Shown in pieces: positions 11,722 through 22,030 of a stretch of DNA of 64,000 bases (the stretch's first letter is position 1; each line of letters begins with the position of its first letter). The stretch comes from Enterobacter cloacae complex sp. R_G8 (lineage in GTDB: Bacteria > Pseudomonadota > Gammaproteobacteria > Enterobacterales > Enterobacteriaceae), in contig NZ_CP102246.1 in the NCBI RefSeq assembly GCF_024599795.1, forward strand, positions 1,178,001 through 1,242,000. The letters run 5' to 3'. A program made the position numbers and the translations under genes. The notes under the pieces were generated by a model. That model was not told the DNA's origin, ran no database searches, and saw nothing but the letters and a program-made list of their open reading frames with translations.

Positions 11722-13053
11722 TTATCCCAGGTCGGCCATCAGCACCTTCGAGCGGCGTTGATAGTTGTACATCTCTTTTTTACTTTCAGGCAGCAAATCA
11801 ATATCCACAGGCGTAAAACCGCGCTCCTGGAACCAGTGAATGCTGCGCGTGGTCAGGACGAACAGCTTGCTCAGGCCCATCTGGCGCGCCTGGGCCGCCA
11901 CGCGCTCAAGCAGCATCTCGCCGCGTGAAGAGCTGCGGTAGTCTGGATGGACAGCGACGCAGGCCATTTCGCCGATCTTCTCTTCCGGGAACGGATAGAG
12001 CGCGGCGCAGGCGATTGTCAGGTTATCGCGCTGGATAATCGTGAATTTGTCGATCTCCATTTCCAGCTGTTCGCGGGAACGGCGCACCAGGATCCCTTGC
12101 TGCTCCAGCGGGCGAATTAACTCCAGAATGCCGCCAATATCGTTAATGGTGGCGCGGCGGATCTGCTCCGCACTCTCCATTACGATCTGGGTGCCGATAC
12201 CGTCGCGGGAGAACAGCTCCTGCAGCAGGGCACCGTCTTCCTGATAGCTGATCAGGTGGCTACGACGCACGCCGCTACGGCAGGCTTTCACCGCACCGCG
12301 CAGAAAACGGACGGTACCAGAATGATAATCCCCTTCGGCTTCCAGCGCTTCGACGCGGGCCTGAGCCTCATTAGGGAAAAGTTCTGGCACAATCACGCCC
12401 TCATCGTTGACGACGCCCTGGGAAGAGCAAAACCCAATCATTTTTTCTGCTTTCAGTTTGATCGCCAGCTGGGTGGCAATCTCTTCAGACGTGAGGTTAA
12501 AGCTCTCGCCGGTGACGGAAACGGCCACCGGCCCCATCAGTACGATGGCACCGCTATCCAGTTGACGGTGAATGGCTTCCTCATCAATACGACGAATACG
12601 TCCGCTGTGGCAATAGTCCACACCGTCGTCCACGCCCAGAGGCTGAGCAATGATGAAGTTACCGCTGACGACGTTGATATGCGCCCCCTGCAGCGGCGTG
12701 TTGTTCAGGCTCATGGACAGGCGCGCGGTGATATCCAGCTGCAGCAGACCCGCGGCCTGTTTCACCAGCTCCAGGGTTTTGGCATCCGTAACGCGGGTAT
12801 GCTTGTGATAAATCGGCTCGTGATGGTGCGCGGCCAGGTTCGCATCGATTTGTGGACGCGCGCCATACACCACCACCAGGCGGATGCCGAGGCTGTGCAG
12901 CAGGCCGATGTCATTGACGATGCTGGAAAAGTTTTCATGCTCAATGGCTTCGCCGCCGAGCATGATGACAAACGTTTTTCCCCGATGGGCGTTGATATAG
13001 GGAACAGAATGGCGGAATCCCTGGACCAGTTCGGTTCTACGTTCCTTCACCAT
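11722..13053 (-). CDS. argA: N-acetylglutamate synthase
   Basis: ArgA makes N-acetylglutamate from glutamate and acetyl-CoA, the first and arginine-inhibited step of arginine synthesis. The 443-residue length equals that of E. coli. The N-terminal two thirds form an amino-acid-kinase-like domain ([14 protein letters not shown] near residue 30) that binds arginine. The C-terminal part from about residue 295 is a GNAT acetyltransferase domain, with the acetyl-CoA signature near [18 protein letters not shown]. The start ATG follows an AAGGG site. Two ARG boxes lie immediately upstream, so ArgR repression is expected. It is divergent from amiC. Confidence 0.98.
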   Translation of the reverse strand: MVKERRTELVQGFRHSVPYINAHRGKTFVIMLGGEAIEHENFSSIVNDIGLLHSLGIRLVVVYGARPQIDANLAAHHHEPIYHKHTRVTDAKTLELVKQAAGLLQLDITARLSMSLNNTPLQGAHINVVSGNFIIAQPLGVDDGVDYCHSGRIRRIDEEAIHRQLDSGAIVLMGPVAVSVTGESFNLTSEEIATQLAIKLKAEKMIGFCSSQGVVNDEGVIVPELFPNEAQARVEALEAEGDYHSGTVRFLRGAVKACRSGVRRSHLISYQEDGALLQELFSRDGIGTQIVMESAEQIRRATINDIGGILELIRPLEQQGILVRRSREQLEMEIDKFTIIQRDNLTIACAALYPFPEEKIGEMACVAVHPDYRSSSRGEMLLERVAAQARQMGLSKLFVLTTRSIHWFQERGFTPVDIDLLPESKKEMYNYQRRSKVLMADLG

Positions 13054-13065
13054 GGCACAACCCTT

Positions 13066-13104
13066 AATGAATGTTTATTCGCAATTTCTGTATTTTTATT
13101 CGAT
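13066..13104 (-). promoter_or_regulatory. Tandem ARG boxes (ArgR operator) of argA
   Basis: Two 18-bp imperfect palindromes at 13066-13083 and 13087-13104 match the ArgR consensus (TGAAT-N4-ATTCA type): AATGAATGTTTATTCGCA and TCTGTATTTTTATTCGAT. They are separated by exactly 3 bp, the classical spacing for an ArgR hexamer. They lie 13 bp from the argA start, consistent with promoter occlusion or an effect on the leader. Confidence 0.85.
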
Positions 13105-13280
13105 TGCGGCCGCATGTGCAAGCCTAAATTTTCTGCGACCCACAGAAATTAATAAGTAATCCGTGCGTTAACGTATGATTGTTTACCCTTTTATAGATGA
13201 CAGTTTATGCGTCATTCGTTAAAGTTTTCGGTCAATTTTGATGTTTTGTCTGTCAATCAGATTTCTTGCTCGGGAGAAGC

Positions 13281-14534
13281 ATGTCGGGATCCAATTCAGC
13301 AATAAGCCGCCGCCGTTTGTTAAAAGGGGCCGGGGCGATGTGGCTGCTCAGCGTCAGCCAGGTGGGTCTTGCCGCCACAAGTCAGGTGGTGGCGGTGCGC
13401 GTCTGGCCGTCGTCAACCTATACGCGCGTCACGGTGGAATCCAATCGGGTGCTGAAATATAAGCAGTTTGCCCTCAGCAACCCTGAGCGTGTGGTGGTGG
13501 ATCTCGAAGGCGTTAACCTGAACTCCGTTCTGAAGGGGATGGCGGCGCAGATCCGAGGTGATGATCCGTTTATCAAATCGGCGCGCGTAGGGCAGTTTGA
13601 TCCGCAAACCGTGCGCATGGTGTTTGAACTGAAGCAGAATGTGAAACCGCAGCTGTTTGCCCTTGCGCCTGTTGCGACGTTCAAAGAACGTCTGGTGATG
13701 GATCTCTATCCGGCAAATGCAACGGACATTCAGGATCCCCTTCTGGCATTACTGGAAGACTACAACCAGGGCAATCTTGAGAAACAGGTTCCACCTGCGC
13801 AAAGTGGCCCGCAGCCCGGGAAAGCAGGGCGCGATCGCCCGATTGTGATCATGCTCGATCCTGGCCATGGAGGCGAAGACTCAGGCGCGATAGGCAAATA
13901 CCGGACGCGGGAAAAAGATGTGGTGTTGCAGATTGCCCGCCGTCTTAAAGCGTTAATCGATAAAGAGGGCAACATGCGCGCCTATATGACGCGCAATGAA
14001 GATGTCTTTATTCCGCTGAAAGTGCGTGTGGCAAAAGCCCAGAAGCAGCGTGCGGATCTCTTTGTCTCTATCCACGCTGATGCGTTTACCAGCCGTCAGC
14101 CAAGTGGATCGTCAGTATTTGCCCTCTCAACCAAAGGGGCGACCAGTACCGCGGCGCGTTACCTCGCGGACACGCAGAACGCCTCGGATCTCATCGGTGG
14201 TGTGAGCAAAAGCGGCGACCGCTATGTGGATCACACCATGTTCGATATGGTGCAATCGCTGACCATTACCGACAGCCTGAAGTTTGGTAAAGCGGTGCTG
14301 GGTAAGCTTGGCAATATCAACAAGCTGCACAAAAACAGCGTTGAGCAAGCCGGGTTTGCGGTACTGAAAGCGCCGGATATCCCGTCTATCCTGGTTGAAA
14401 CGGCGTTTATCAGTAACGTGGAAGAGGAGCGGAAGCTCAAGACGGCTAAATTCCAGCAGGAAGTGGCGGAGTCGATTCTGGCAGGGATCAGGGCGTATTT
14501 CTCTGACGGGGCGACGCTGGCAAGACGTGGATAA
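13281..14534 (+). CDS. amiC: N-acetylmuramoyl-L-alanine amidase AmiC
   Basis: AmiC cleaves the amide bond between MurNAc and the stem peptide and splits septal murein during cell separation. The 417-residue protein matches E. coli in length. Residues 9-31 form a twin-arginine signal ([15 protein letters not shown]), so export is by Tat. An AMIN septal-targeting domain follows (about 35-140), then an amidase_3 zinc domain from about 190. The latter shows [10 protein letters not shown] and SIHADAF with zinc-ligand histidines and the late catalytic glutamate in VETAFISN. The ATG at 13281 follows GGGAGAAGC. A TTG five codons upstream is in frame but lacks support. Family knowledge: NlpD activates AmiC. 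Confidence 0.97.
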   Translation: MSGSNSAISRRRLLKGAGAMWLLSVSQVGLAATSQVVAVRVWPSSTYTRVTVESNRVLKYKQFALSNPERVVVDLEGVNLNSVLKGMAAQIRGDDPFIKSARVGQFDPQTVRMVFELKQNVKPQLFALAPVATFKERLVMDLYPANATDIQDPLLALLEDYNQGNLEKQVPPAQSGPQPGKAGRDRPIVIMLDPGHGGEDSGAIGKYRTREKDVVLQIARRLKALIDKEGNMRAYMTRNEDVFIPLKVRVAKAQKQRADLFVSIHADAFTSRQPSGSSVFALSTKGATSTAARYLADTQNASDLIGGVSKSGDRYVDHTMFDMVQSLTITDSLKFGKAVLGKLGNINKLHKNSVEQAGFAVLKAPDIPSILVETAFISNVEEERKLKTAKFQQEVAESILAGIRAYFSDGATLARRG

Positions 14535-14581
14535 TGCTGCCCGCCGGGTTAACGCCCGGCAAATTCACAAACGACAGATAC

Positions 14582-14604
14582 AAAAAAACACCCTTAAGGG
14601 TGTT
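14582..14604 (-). terminator. Terminator of the initiator tRNA operon
   Basis: The stem AACACCC/GGGTGTT with loop TTAA is followed on the minus strand by seven T residues (14582-14588, part of which can pair in the stem). It lies 18 bp beyond the last tRNA gene and is the expected end of the metZWV transcript. It also faces the amiC 3' end, and could act in both directions only weakly. Confidence 0.85.
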
Positions 14605-14622
14605 GATTGTTTTTAGAAGTAT

Positions 14623-14699
<77 letters not shown>

Positions 14700-14743
14700 T
14701 CCGTCTTTCTACTTGTGTAGAAACTTACTTCTTCAAATTTGAT

Positions 14744-14820
<77 letters not shown>

Positions 14821-14864
14821 TCCGTCTTTCTACTCTCGTAGAAGATACTTCATCAAATTTTAAT

Positions 14865-14941
<77 letters not shown>

Positions 14942-14954
14942 TCCGTGGATGCGC

Positions 14955-14982
14955 ACTATACTCGGTTAGGTTTGTGATGCAA
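14955..14982 (-). promoter_or_regulatory. Sigma-70 promoter of the initiator tRNA operon
   Basis: On the minus strand the -35 box TTGCAT (14977-14982) and -10 box TATAGT (14955-14960) are 16 bp apart. They are followed by a GCGC discriminator typical of stringently controlled stable-RNA promoters. RelA, encoded in this window, makes the ppGpp that represses such promoters. Confidence 0.8.
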
Positions 14983-15150
14983 CCCCTTTTTCACATAATT
15001 CATTAATTTTGTATGTAAATTGAACGGCATCGAAACCTTTGGACTATTTTTTGCTCAGAATTTGCCAAAGGGCATGTGATTCCGTTTCTTTAGAACAGTG
15101 GGTTTGTTATCTTCATCACGCGGAAATGGGCAACTTAAAGACGAGATATA

Positions 15151-16248
15151 ATGAAAGGACGTTGGGCAAAGTATCTGATCACGGGCGCAATGGTAGCGAT
15201 TCTTGCCGCCTGTTCTTCTAAACCGACCGATCGCGGTCAACAGTATAAAGACGGGAAATTATCCCAGCCTTTCTCTTTAGTTAACCAGCCGGATGCTGTC
15301 GGCGCACCGATCAACGCCGGTGATTTCTCCGAGCAGGTTTACCAGATCCGCAATGCGTCGCCGCGCCTGTATGGCTCACAGAGTAGCGTTTATAACGCCG
15401 TGCAGGACTGGCTGCGTGCGGGCGGTGATACGCGCAACATGCGCCAGTTTGGTATCGACGCCTGGCAGATGGAAGGGGCGGACAACTACGGCAACGTGCA
15501 GTTTACCGGCTATTACACTCCGGTTATCCAGGCGCGCCATACGCGTCAGGGCGAATTCCAGTATCCCATTTATCGTATGCCGCCAAAACGTGGCCGCCTG
15601 CCGTCCCGCGCGGAGATCTACGCCGGCGCGCTTAGCGAAAACTACGTCCTGGCTTACAGCAACTCCCTGATGGACAACTTCATCATGGATGTTCAGGGCA
15701 GTGGCTACATCGATTTTGGTGACGGTTCTCCGCTGAACTTCTTTAGCTACGCCGGCAAAAACGGCCATGCCTACCGCAGCATTGGTAAAGTGCTGATCGA
15801 CCGAGGCGAAGTGAAAAAAGAAGATATGTCGATGCAGGCGATCCGCGAGTGGGGCGAAAAACACAGTGAAGCCGAGGTGCGTGAGCTGCTGGAGCAGAAC
15901 CCGTCATTCGTCTTCTTTAAACCGCAAAACTTTGCGCCGGTGAAAGGGGCGAGCGCCGTGCCGCTGATTGGCCGTGCGTCGGTGGCATCGGATCGTTCCA
16001 TCATTCCTGCGGGTACCACGCTGCTGGCAGAAGTGCCGCTGCTGGACAATAACGGTAAATTTAACGGTCAGTACGAGTTACGTCTGATGGTGGCGCTGGA
16101 TGTCGGTGGCGCAATTAAAGGCCAGCACTTTGATATTTATCAGGGGATTGGCCCGGACGCCGGCCACCGTGCAGGCTGGTATAACCACTATGGCCGCGTA
16201 TGGGTGCTGAAGACAGCGCCTGGTGCCGGAAACGTATTCAGCGGCTGA
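15151..16248 (+). CDS. mltA: Membrane-bound lytic murein transglycosylase A
   Basis: MltA cleaves the MurNAc-GlcNAc glycosidic bond of peptidoglycan to form 1,6-anhydromuropeptides and acts as an outer-membrane lipoprotein. The 365-residue length equals that of E. coli. The signal peptide ends in a lipobox ILAAC with the acylated cysteine at residue 21, followed by serines rather than aspartate at +2, consistent with outer-membrane sorting. The MltA fold and 3D domain follow, with the catalytic aspartate expected in MVALDVGGAIKG near residue 308. A strong terminator follows the gene. It is divergent from the tRNA operon. Confidence 0.98.
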   Translation: MKGRWAKYLITGAMVAILAACSSKPTDRGQQYKDGKLSQPFSLVNQPDAVGAPINAGDFSEQVYQIRNASPRLYGSQSSVYNAVQDWLRAGGDTRNMRQFGIDAWQMEGADNYGNVQFTGYYTPVIQARHTRQGEFQYPIYRMPPKRGRLPSRAEIYAGALSENYVLAYSNSLMDNFIMDVQGSGYIDFGDGSPLNFFSYAGKNGHAYRSIGKVLIDRGEVKKEDMSMQAIREWGEKHSEAEVRELLEQNPSFVFFKPQNFAPVKGASAVPLIGRASVASDRSIIPAGTTLLAEVPLLDNNGKFNGQYELRLMVALDVGGAIKGQHFDIYQGIGPDAGHRAGWYNHYGRVWVLKTAPGAGNVFSG

Positions 16249-16284
16249 TTGTGGTATTCTGAGCGGAATACGGATTACTGTTCA

Positions 16285-16310
16285 GGGTGAGGAAAAACCT
16301 CACCCTTTTT
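16285..16310 (+). terminator. Terminator after mltA
   Basis: A perfect 8-bp stem GGGTGAGG/CCTCACCC with an A5 loop is followed by TTTTT. It separates mltA from tcdA, which begins 15 bp later. Confidence 0.92.
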
Positions 16311-16324
16311 ACATCTGAGGTTTT

Positions 16325-17131
16325 ATGTCTGTGGTAATCAGCGACGCGTGGCGCCAGCGTTTTGGCGGTACGGCACGTCTCTATGGTGAAAAAGCCCTGC
16401 AGCTGTTTGCGGATGCGCATGTCTGCGTCGTGGGCATTGGTGGTGTGGGCTCGTGGGCGGCAGAAGCGCTGGCGAGAACCGGTATTGGCGCAATCACGCT
16501 GATTGATATGGATGACGTGTGCGTCACCAACACCAACCGTCAAATCCATGCCCTGCGTGACAACGTCGGCCTGGCAAAATCTGAGGTCATGGCAGAGCGT
16601 ATCCGCCTGATCAACCCGGAATGTCGGGTCACGGTGATTGATGATTTTGTGACGGCAGATAATGTCGCTGACTACATGAGCAGAGGCTACAGCTACGTGA
16701 TTGACGCGATTGATAGCGTGCGTCCAAAAGCGGCGCTTATTGCGTACTGTCGTCGTTACAAGGTGCCACTGGTGACCACCGGTGGCGCGGGCGGACAAAT
16801 TGATCCAACGCAGATCCAGGTGGCCGATCTGGCGAAAACCATTCAGGATCCGTTGGCGGCCAAACTGCGTGAACGGCTGAAAAGCGACTTCAACGTGGTG
16901 AAAAACAGCAAAGGTAAGCTGGGCGTCGACTGCGTTTTCTCGACTGAAGCGCTGGTTTATCCGCAGGCTGACGGCTCGGTCTGTGCCATGAAAAGCACGG
17001 CGGAAGGGCCTAAAAGGATGGATTGCGCCTCAGGATTTGGTGCGGCCACCATGGTGACCGCCTCCTTTGGCTTTGTGGCGGTATCTCACGCCCTGAAGAA
17101 GATGATGGCGAAGGCGGAACGTCAGGCCTGA
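16325..17131 (+). CDS. tcdA: tRNA threonylcarbamoyladenosine dehydratase TcdA (CsdL)
   Basis: TcdA is an E1-like ATP-dependent enzyme that cyclises t6A37 of ANN-decoding tRNAs to ct6A. The 268-residue length is identical to E. coli. The nucleotide-binding loop [17 protein letters not shown] lies at residues 38-54, and the ThiF/MoeB-type [15 protein letters not shown] and [14 protein letters not shown] segments follow. Family knowledge: CsdA-CsdE deliver sulfur relay functions to it, and the csdE-csdA pair lies immediately downstream on the opposite strand, overlapping its 3' end by 10 bp. The start follows a GAGG site 5 bp after the mltA terminator region. Confidence 0.97.
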   Translation: MSVVISDAWRQRFGGTARLYGEKALQLFADAHVCVVGIGGVGSWAAEALARTGIGAITLIDMDDVCVTNTNRQIHALRDNVGLAKSEVMAERIRLINPECRVTVIDDFVTADNVADYMSRGYSYVIDAIDSVRPKAALIAYCRRYKVPLVTTGGAGGQIDPTQIQVADLAKTIQDPLAAKLRERLKSDFNVVKNSKGKLGVDCVFSTEALVYPQADGSVCAMKSTAEGPKRMDCASGFGAATMVTASFGFVAVSHALKKMMAKAERQA

Positions 17132-17568
17132 GCCTGACGGGCGGCGTCCTGTACCGCTTCACTAAGGGCGACCAGGCCCTGGCCGCGCGAGGCGCTCAGC
17201 TGCGCGCGCAAACCCAGTTCATCGAACAGGGTCAGCGGCGAGTGCGCCAGTAGCGTCGCCGCGCTTTTACCCTCGACGGCGGTTAACAGCACCGCCAGCA
17301 GCCCGCGAACGATGCGTCCTTCGCTGTCGCCAAAGAAATGCAGTTTCTCTCCGGATACGCTGAACCCAAGCCAGACGCGGTTTTCGCACCCCGCGATCTC
17401 CTTTGCCTGTGCTTTAAGATCGTCAGAAAGGGCCGGAAGCTGCTTACCCAGCAGGATCAGTTGACGATATTTATCTTCCCATTGCGTGAGCGGCGCAAAG
17501 GTCTGTTTTAACGTTTCTTCTGTGATCACTGTGCCAAACGGGTGTCCGGCTAAAGCAGAGCTAGTCAT
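17122..17568 (-). CDS. csdE: Sulfur acceptor protein CsdE
   Basis: CsdE is a SufE-like protein that accepts persulfide sulfur from the desulfurase CsdA and stimulates it. It has 148 residues (147 in E. coli). The acceptor cysteine is C61 in [14 protein letters not shown], the same position as in E. coli. The start codon overlaps the csdA stop by one base (TAATG), so translation is coupled to csdA. The 3' end overlaps that of tcdA by 10 bp in convergent orientation, so the two transcripts are complementary at their ends. Confidence 0.96.
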   Translation of the reverse strand: MTSSALAGHPFGTVITEETLKQTFAPLTQWEDKYRQLILLGKQLPALSDDLKAQAKEIAGCENRVWLGFSVSGEKLHFFGDSEGRIVRGLLAVLLTAVEGKSAATLLAHSPLTLFDELGLRAQLSASRGQGLVALSEAVQDAARQAQA

Positions 17569-18773
17569 TAATCCACCAGGAGTTCAAGGGCGCGGTCAAC
17601 CGCGGAAATCAGTGCGTCGACATCGCTTTGGGTATTGTAAGGCGCAAACGAGGCGCGCAGTGTACCACTCACGCCAAGTGCCGCCAGCAGCGGCTGGGCG
17701 CAATGCTGTCCGGCACGCAGGGCAATGCCATATCCGGCCAACAGCGTCACCATGTCGCTATGGTGTACGCCTGCAAAATCAAAAGCTAACAGGCTAGAGT
17801 CCTGCACGCGGAACGAACGAAAGCCAGGACGTTTTTTAAGCTCCTCTTCAGCCAGCGTCGCCAGACCCCGGCTCCAGCTTTCAGCCTGGACAATGTCCGT
17901 TTCAGCGAGCCATCCGAGGGCGGCGCTCAGGCCAATGACGCCCGCCACGTTCGGCGTTCCTGCTTCCAGACGGTAAGGAACGTCCTGCGTTTTAAAGCCC
18001 TCGAAAGAGACTTCTGTGATCATCTTGCCGCCACCGAGCCACGGCGTCATTTGCGCCAGCAACTCAGGCTTACCGTACAACGCCCCAATACCGGTTGGTC
18101 CGTAAAGCTTATGTCCTGAGAAGGCATAAAAATCGATATCCAGTTTTTGCACATCGGCCGGGAAATGGACCACACCCTGCGCACCGTCGATCATCACCAC
18201 CATGCCGCTGGCATGCGCGATGCGGATAGCCTGTGCCAAATCCGGGCAGCCACCGGTGACGTTCGACATCTGTCCAAGCGCCAGAATGCGGCTGCGCGGT
18301 GTAATCAGCTCCGGTAAACGTGCCACGTCCGGCAGATAGTCTGCCCCCAGCGGGAGTTTCACCACCCGTACCCCGGTTTGTTCTGCCACCATCAGCCAGG
18401 GTACCAGGTTGGCGTGATGTTCCGCCTCACTGACGATGATTTCGTCTCCTGGCTGGAGCAGGGGGCGGGCATAGCACTGGGCCACCATGTTAATGGCTTC
18501 GGTGGTGCCTCGTGTCCAGACGATGTTTTTTCCGCTGTCGGCATTGATCAGGCGTGCAACCTGATCGCGTGCGGCTTCATAGCGAGCGGTTAAGCGCCGG
18601 GCCTCGGCAAACTGGCTACGATGCACATTGCCTGCGCTCAGGCTATAGAACTGCTGCGTTGCCTCAATCACCGCCTGTGGCTTTAAGGCGGTGGCAGCGC
18701 TATCAAGATAAATACCGGCATCGGCCAGCGCCGGAAACTGTGCGCGAAACTGCGCAGGACTGAAAGCGTTCAT
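17568..18773 (-). CDS. csdA: Cysteine desulfurase CsdA
   Basis: CsdA is a PLP-dependent desulfurase that converts cysteine to alanine and an enzyme-bound persulfide, with additional cysteine sulfinate activity. The product has 401 residues, as in E. coli. The PLP lysine lies in [14 protein letters not shown] and the catalytic cysteine in [13 protein letters not shown], corresponding to C358. The chosen ATG at 18773 follows GAGGAATTCC and gives the E. coli length. An ATG 16 codons upstream is in frame but has no ribosome site. It forms a two-gene operon with csdE. Confidence 0.96.
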   Translation of the reverse strand: MNAFSPAQFRAQFPALADAGIYLDSAATALKPQAVIEATQQFYSLSAGNVHRSQFAEARRLTARYEAARDQVARLINADSGKNIVWTRGTTEAINMVAQCYARPLLQPGDEIIVSEAEHHANLVPWLMVAEQTGVRVVKLPLGADYLPDVARLPELITPRSRILALGQMSNVTGGCPDLAQAIRIAHASGMVVMIDGAQGVVHFPADVQKLDIDFYAFSGHKLYGPTGIGALYGKPELLAQMTPWLGGGKMITEVSFEGFKTQDVPYRLEAGTPNVAGVIGLSAALGWLAETDIVQAESWSRGLATLAEEELKKRPGFRSFRVQDSSLLAFDFAGVHHSDMVTLLAGYGIALRAGQHCAQPLLAALGVSGTLRASFAPYNTQSDVDALISAVDRALELLVD

Positions 18774-18965
18774 GGAATTCCTCATCTCATTACAGAGATC
18801 GTCGCGCAATTTCCGCGCCACGGCAAGGCGGATGATCTCTATCGGAATAGTCTGCTTATCACTATGCCCCTGAAAAAGCAGGTTATGCTAAATAGTGTTA
18901 GGCGGATGTTTTAGCCTGTTATAAATCGAGGTTTGAATAGCATTAATTGCTAAAGGAGAAGAATC

Positions 18966-19193
18966 ATGAATAAGACAGCTGCAATCATTTCTGCCTGTGC
19001 GTTTACTTTTGCCCTGAGCGCCTGTTCTGGTAACAACTACGTCATGCACACTAACGATGGTCGTTCCATTGTTTCGGAAGGGAAACCGACAACCGATAAC
19101 GATACCGGGATGATTTCATATAAAGATGCTAACGGGAACAAGCAGCAGATTAACCGCACGGACGTGAAAGAGATGAAAGAGATCGAGCATTAA
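18966..19193 (+). CDS. ygdI: YgdI-type small lipoprotein (DUF903)
   Basis: The 75-residue protein has a signal peptide ending in the lipobox ALSAC, with the lipidated cysteine at residue 20. The remaining 55 residues match the YgdI/YgdR family (NNYVMHTNDGRSIVSEGKPTTDNDTGM). Function is unknown; the protein is expected in the outer membrane. A strong AAAGGAG site precedes the ATG. It converges with gcvB, whose terminator lies 14 bp beyond its stop. Confidence 0.93.
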   Translation: MNKTAAIISACAFTFALSACSGNNYVMHTNDGRSIVSEGKPTTDNDTGMISYKDANGNKQQINRTDVKEMKEIEH

Positions 19194-19206
19194 CAGATCG
19201 ATAAGC

Positions 19207-19414
19207 AAAAAAAAGCACCGCAAATTGGCGGTGCTACATTAATCACTATGGACAGACAGGGTAAATGTACAGGAAGTGAAAAATTGGTAGCGTTGCTACC
19301 GTGGTCTGAATCGCAGACCAATTGCAAACACAACAACACAACATCACAACCGTAAGCCAAAAGCCCTTCAGAACACGCATTCCAAAAAAAGCTTCTCGTT
19401 CCGGCTCAGGAAGT
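19207..19414 (-). ncRNA. gcvB: GcvB small regulatory RNA
   Basis: GcvB is an Hfq-dependent RNA that represses many amino-acid and peptide transporter mRNAs. The roughly 208-nt minus-strand gene starts with ACTTCCTGAGCCGGAACG. It carries the G/U-rich R1 seed region (TTGTGATGTTGTGTTGTTG) and a GGTAGC/GCTACC hairpin, and ends in an AGCACCGC/GCGGTGCT terminator with eight T residues. Sequence and position, divergent from gcvA and beside ygdI, match E. coli gcvB. Family knowledge: GcvA activates it when glycine is abundant. Confidence 0.95.
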
Positions 19415-19420
19415 GCCGCC

Positions 19421-19449
19421 ACTATAGGTATTTGCTGGTAGTTCCTCAA
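19421..19449 (-). promoter_or_regulatory. gcvB promoter
   Basis: On the minus strand -35 TTGAGG (19444-19449) and -10 TATAGT (19421-19426) are separated by 17 bp and place the start at the ACTTCC end of gcvB. The 128 bp between gcvB and gcvA (19415-19542) should also hold the GcvA binding sites and the gcvA promoter, which I could not delimit. Confidence 0.8.
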
Positions 19450-19542
19450 CGGACAAATTATAATGGCTCAGATAAAAAAAACTAATAGGTTAAACGTTGT
19501 TTCCTATTTGTTAAATCTCGTTAACATCTAAGCCAGATAACC

Positions 19543-20460
19543 ATGTCCAAGCGATTGCCACCCCTTAATGCATTACGCGTTTTTGATGCAGCAGCACGTC
19601 ACCTGAGCTTCACCCGTGCAGCAGATGAGCTTTTTGTGACACAGGCCGCAGTAAGTCACCAAATCAAGTCCCTGGAGGATTTTCTGGGCCTCAAGCTGTT
19701 CCGCCGGCGCAACCGTTCACTGTTGTTGACGGAAGAGGGGCAGAGCTATTTTCAGGATATTAAAGAGATTTTTTCCCAGCTCACGGAAGCCACGCGTAAG
19801 CTGCAGGCGAGGAGTGCAAAAGGCGCACTAACGGTAAGTTTATTGCCCAGTTTTGCCATTCAGTGGCTGGTGCCCAGACTCTCAAGCTTTAACTCAGCTT
19901 ATCCGGGAATTGACGTTCGGATCCAGGCCGTGGATCGTCAGGAAGACAAACTGGCGGACGATGTGGATGTCGCCATTTTTTATGGTCGCGGTAACTGGCC
20001 AGGCTTGCGTGTCGAGAAATTATACGCAGAATATCTGCTACCGGTCTGTTCGCCGCTGCTTTTAACAGGTGATAAAGCGTTAAAGTCGCCCGCCGATCTG
20101 GCACAACATACGCTATTACACGATGCTTCTCGCCGCGACTGGCAAACTTATACCCGTCAATTAGGTCTTAATCATATAAACGTGCAGCAGGGGCCCATTT
20201 TTAGCCACAGTGCGATGGTGCTACAGGCTGCCATTCACGGACAGGGCGTGGCGCTGGCGAACAACGTCATGGCGCAGTCCGAAATTGAGGCTGGCCGTCT
20301 GGTTTGCCCTTTTAATGATGTACTGGTCAGCAAGAATGCGTTTTATCTGGTTTGTCATGACAGTCAGGCAGAACTGGGTAAAATAGCCGCTTTCCGGCAG
20401 TGGATACTGGCGAAAGCGGCGAGCGAGCAAGAAAAATTCCGCTTCAGGTATGAACAATAA
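19543..20460 (+). CDS. gcvA: LysR-type regulator GcvA of the glycine cleavage system
   Basis: GcvA activates gcvTHP and gcvB when glycine is present and represses itself. The 305-residue length equals that of E. coli. An N-terminal LysR helix-turn-helix covers about residues 8-65 (LNALRVFDAAARHLSFTRAADELFVTQAAVSHQIKSL in outline). A periplasmic-binding-protein-like effector domain follows from about residue 95. The arrangement divergent from gcvB is conserved. ygdD follows 39 bp downstream on the same strand and may be cotranscribed. Confidence 0.97.
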   Translation: MSKRLPPLNALRVFDAAARHLSFTRAADELFVTQAAVSHQIKSLEDFLGLKLFRRRNRSLLLTEEGQSYFQDIKEIFSQLTEATRKLQARSAKGALTVSLLPSFAIQWLVPRLSSFNSAYPGIDVRIQAVDRQEDKLADDVDVAIFYGRGNWPGLRVEKLYAEYLLPVCSPLLLTGDKALKSPADLAQHTLLHDASRRDWQTYTRQLGLNHINVQQGPIFSHSAMVLQAAIHGQGVALANNVMAQSEIEAGRLVCPFNDVLVSKNAFYLVCHDSQAELGKIAAFRQWILAKAASEQEKFRFRYEQ

Positions 20461-20499
20461 CTTTTGTGTGCCGGGCACGCATTACTTTAGGACTGAAAC

Positions 20500-20895
20500 A
20501 TGACCAGCCGATTCATGCTGATTTTTGCCGCGGTGAGTGGCTTTATTTTTGTTGCACTGGGCGCCTTTGGCGCACATGTCTTAAGCAAGTCTTTGGGCGT
20601 CGTTGAGATGGGCTGGATCCAGACCGGCCTTGAATATCAGGCGTTCCATACCCTGGCTATTTTTGGGCTGGCGGTGGCGATGCAGCGCCGGATCAGCATC
20701 TGGTTTTACTGGAGCAGTGTATTCCTGGCGCTGGGCACGGTGCTGTTCAGCGGCAGCCTTTACTGCCTTGCACTCTCGCATTTGCGCCTGTGGGCGTTTG
20801 TTACACCTGTCGGCGGCGTCAGCTTCCTGGCAGGGTGGGTATTAATGTTTATCGGAGCTATCCGTCTGAAACGCAAGGGCGTTGTTCATGAATAA
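20500..20895 (+). CDS. ygdD: YgdD inner-membrane protein (DUF423)
   Basis: A 131-residue hydrophobic protein with about four predicted membrane segments (near residues 5-25, 45-62, 68-88 and 98-120). It opens with [26 protein letters not shown], characteristic of the DUF423 family, and is the same length as E. coli YgdD. The function is unknown. It overlaps the rlmM start by 8 bp, so the two are translationally linked. Confidence 0.94.
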   Translation: MTSRFMLIFAAVSGFIFVALGAFGAHVLSKSLGVVEMGWIQTGLEYQAFHTLAIFGLAVAMQRRISIWFYWSSVFLALGTVLFSGSLYCLALSHLRLWAFVTPVGGVSFLAGWVLMFIGAIRLKRKGVVHE

Positions 20896-21988
20896 GGTTG
20901 TTTTATATTGTCGCCCGGGGTTTGAGAAAGAGTGCGCCGCGGAAATTACGGATAAAGCGGCGAAGCGAGAAGTCTTCGGTTTTGCGCGCGTTAAGGATAA
21001 TGCGGGCTATGTGGTGTTCGAATGCTACCAGCCTGACGATGCGGATAAGCTGGCACGCGAGCTGCCGTTCAGCTCACTGATCTTTGCGCGCCAGATGTTT
21101 GTCGCGGGTGAGTTGTTGAAAGATCTTCCGCCAGAAGATCGCATCACCCCGATTGTGGGCATGCTGCAGGGCGTGGTCGAGAAGGGCGGTGATTTGCGCG
21201 TTGAGGTGGCCGACACCAACGAAAGCAAAGAGCTGATGAAGTTCTGCCGTAAGTTCACCGTACCGCTGCGCGCGGCGCTGCGTGATGCCGGCGTGCTGAC
21301 AAATTACGAAACGCCAAAGCGTCCGGTGGTGCATATCTTCTTTATTGCCCCGGGCTGCTGCTACACCGGTTACTCTTACACCAACAACAACTCTCCGTTC
21401 TTTATGGGGATCCCACGACTGAAGTTCCCGGCTGATGCGCCGAGCCGTTCAACCCTGAAGCTGGAGGAGGCGTTTCACGTCTTTATTCCGGCGGATGAGT
21501 GGGATGAGCGTCTGGCCAACGGCATGTACGCGGTCGATCTCGGGGCATGCCCGGGGGGCTGGACCTATCAGCTGGTGAAACGCAACATGTGGGTGTCGTC
21601 TGTTGATAACGGCCCGATGGCGCAAAGCCTGATGGACACCGGGCAGGTCACCTGGCTGCGTGAAGACGGTTTCCGCTATCGTCCAACCCGCAATAACATC
21701 TCCTGGATGGTGTGCGATATGGTGGAAAAACCAGCGAAAGTGGCGGCACTGATGGCCTCCTGGGTGGTGAACGGCTGGTGCCGTGAGACCATCTTTAACC
21801 TGAAGCTGCCAATGAAAAAGCGCTATGAGGAGGTCTCTCAGAACCTGGCCTATATTCAGCAGCAACTGGATGAACACGGCATTAACGTGGAGATCCAGGC
21901 GCGTCAGCTGTATCACGACCGCGAAGAGGTGACGGTGCATATTCGTCGCTGGTGGGCGGCCGTGGGCGGGCGTCGCGACGAGCGATAG
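20888..21988 (+). CDS. rlmM: 23S rRNA 2'-O-ribose C2498 methyltransferase RlmM
   Basis: RlmM uses S-adenosylmethionine to 2'-O-methylate C2498 of 23S rRNA before subunit assembly. With the ATG at 20888 the protein is 366 residues, identical to E. coli. An N-terminal THUMP-like region precedes a Rossmann-fold methyltransferase domain, with the SAM motif [16 protein letters not shown] near residue 218 and the K-D-K-E tetrad elements in VCDMVEKP and [12 protein letters not shown] two codons upstream is in frame, but the ATG matches the family start. A CT-rich palindromic repeat follows its stop directly. Confidence 0.97.
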   Translation: MNKVVLYCRPGFEKECAAEITDKAAKREVFGFARVKDNAGYVVFECYQPDDADKLARELPFSSLIFARQMFVAGELLKDLPPEDRITPIVGMLQGVVEKGGDLRVEVADTNESKELMKFCRKFTVPLRAALRDAGVLTNYETPKRPVVHIFFIAPGCCYTGYSYTNNNSPFFMGIPRLKFPADAPSRSTLKLEEAFHVFIPADEWDERLANGMYAVDLGACPGGWTYQLVKRNMWVSSVDNGPMAQSLMDTGQVTWLREDGFRYRPTRNNISWMVCDMVEKPAKVAALMASWVVNGWCRETIFNLKLPMKKRYEEVSQNLAYIQQQLDEHGINVEIQARQLYHDREEVTVHIRRWWAAVGGRRDER

Positions 21989-22027
21989 GCCCCTCACCCG
22001 AACCCTCTCCCCAACGGGGAGAGGGGA
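21989..22027. repeat. CT-rich palindromic repeat, copy 1
   Basis: A perfect 10-bp stem CCCTCTCCCC/GGGGAGAGGG with loop AAC is preceded by the conserved flank CCCTCACCCGAA. Related copies occur at 36888-36925 and around 57989-58020, always between genes. It lies between the convergent rlmM and xni genes and may serve as a transcript end, although a T-run is missing. Confidence 0.8.
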
Positions 22028-22030
22028 CTC

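Noticed and set aside
12256..13152. Plus-strand open frame antisense to argA
   Set aside because: argA is intact and conserved. The antisense product has no recognisable motif and crosses the ARG boxes.
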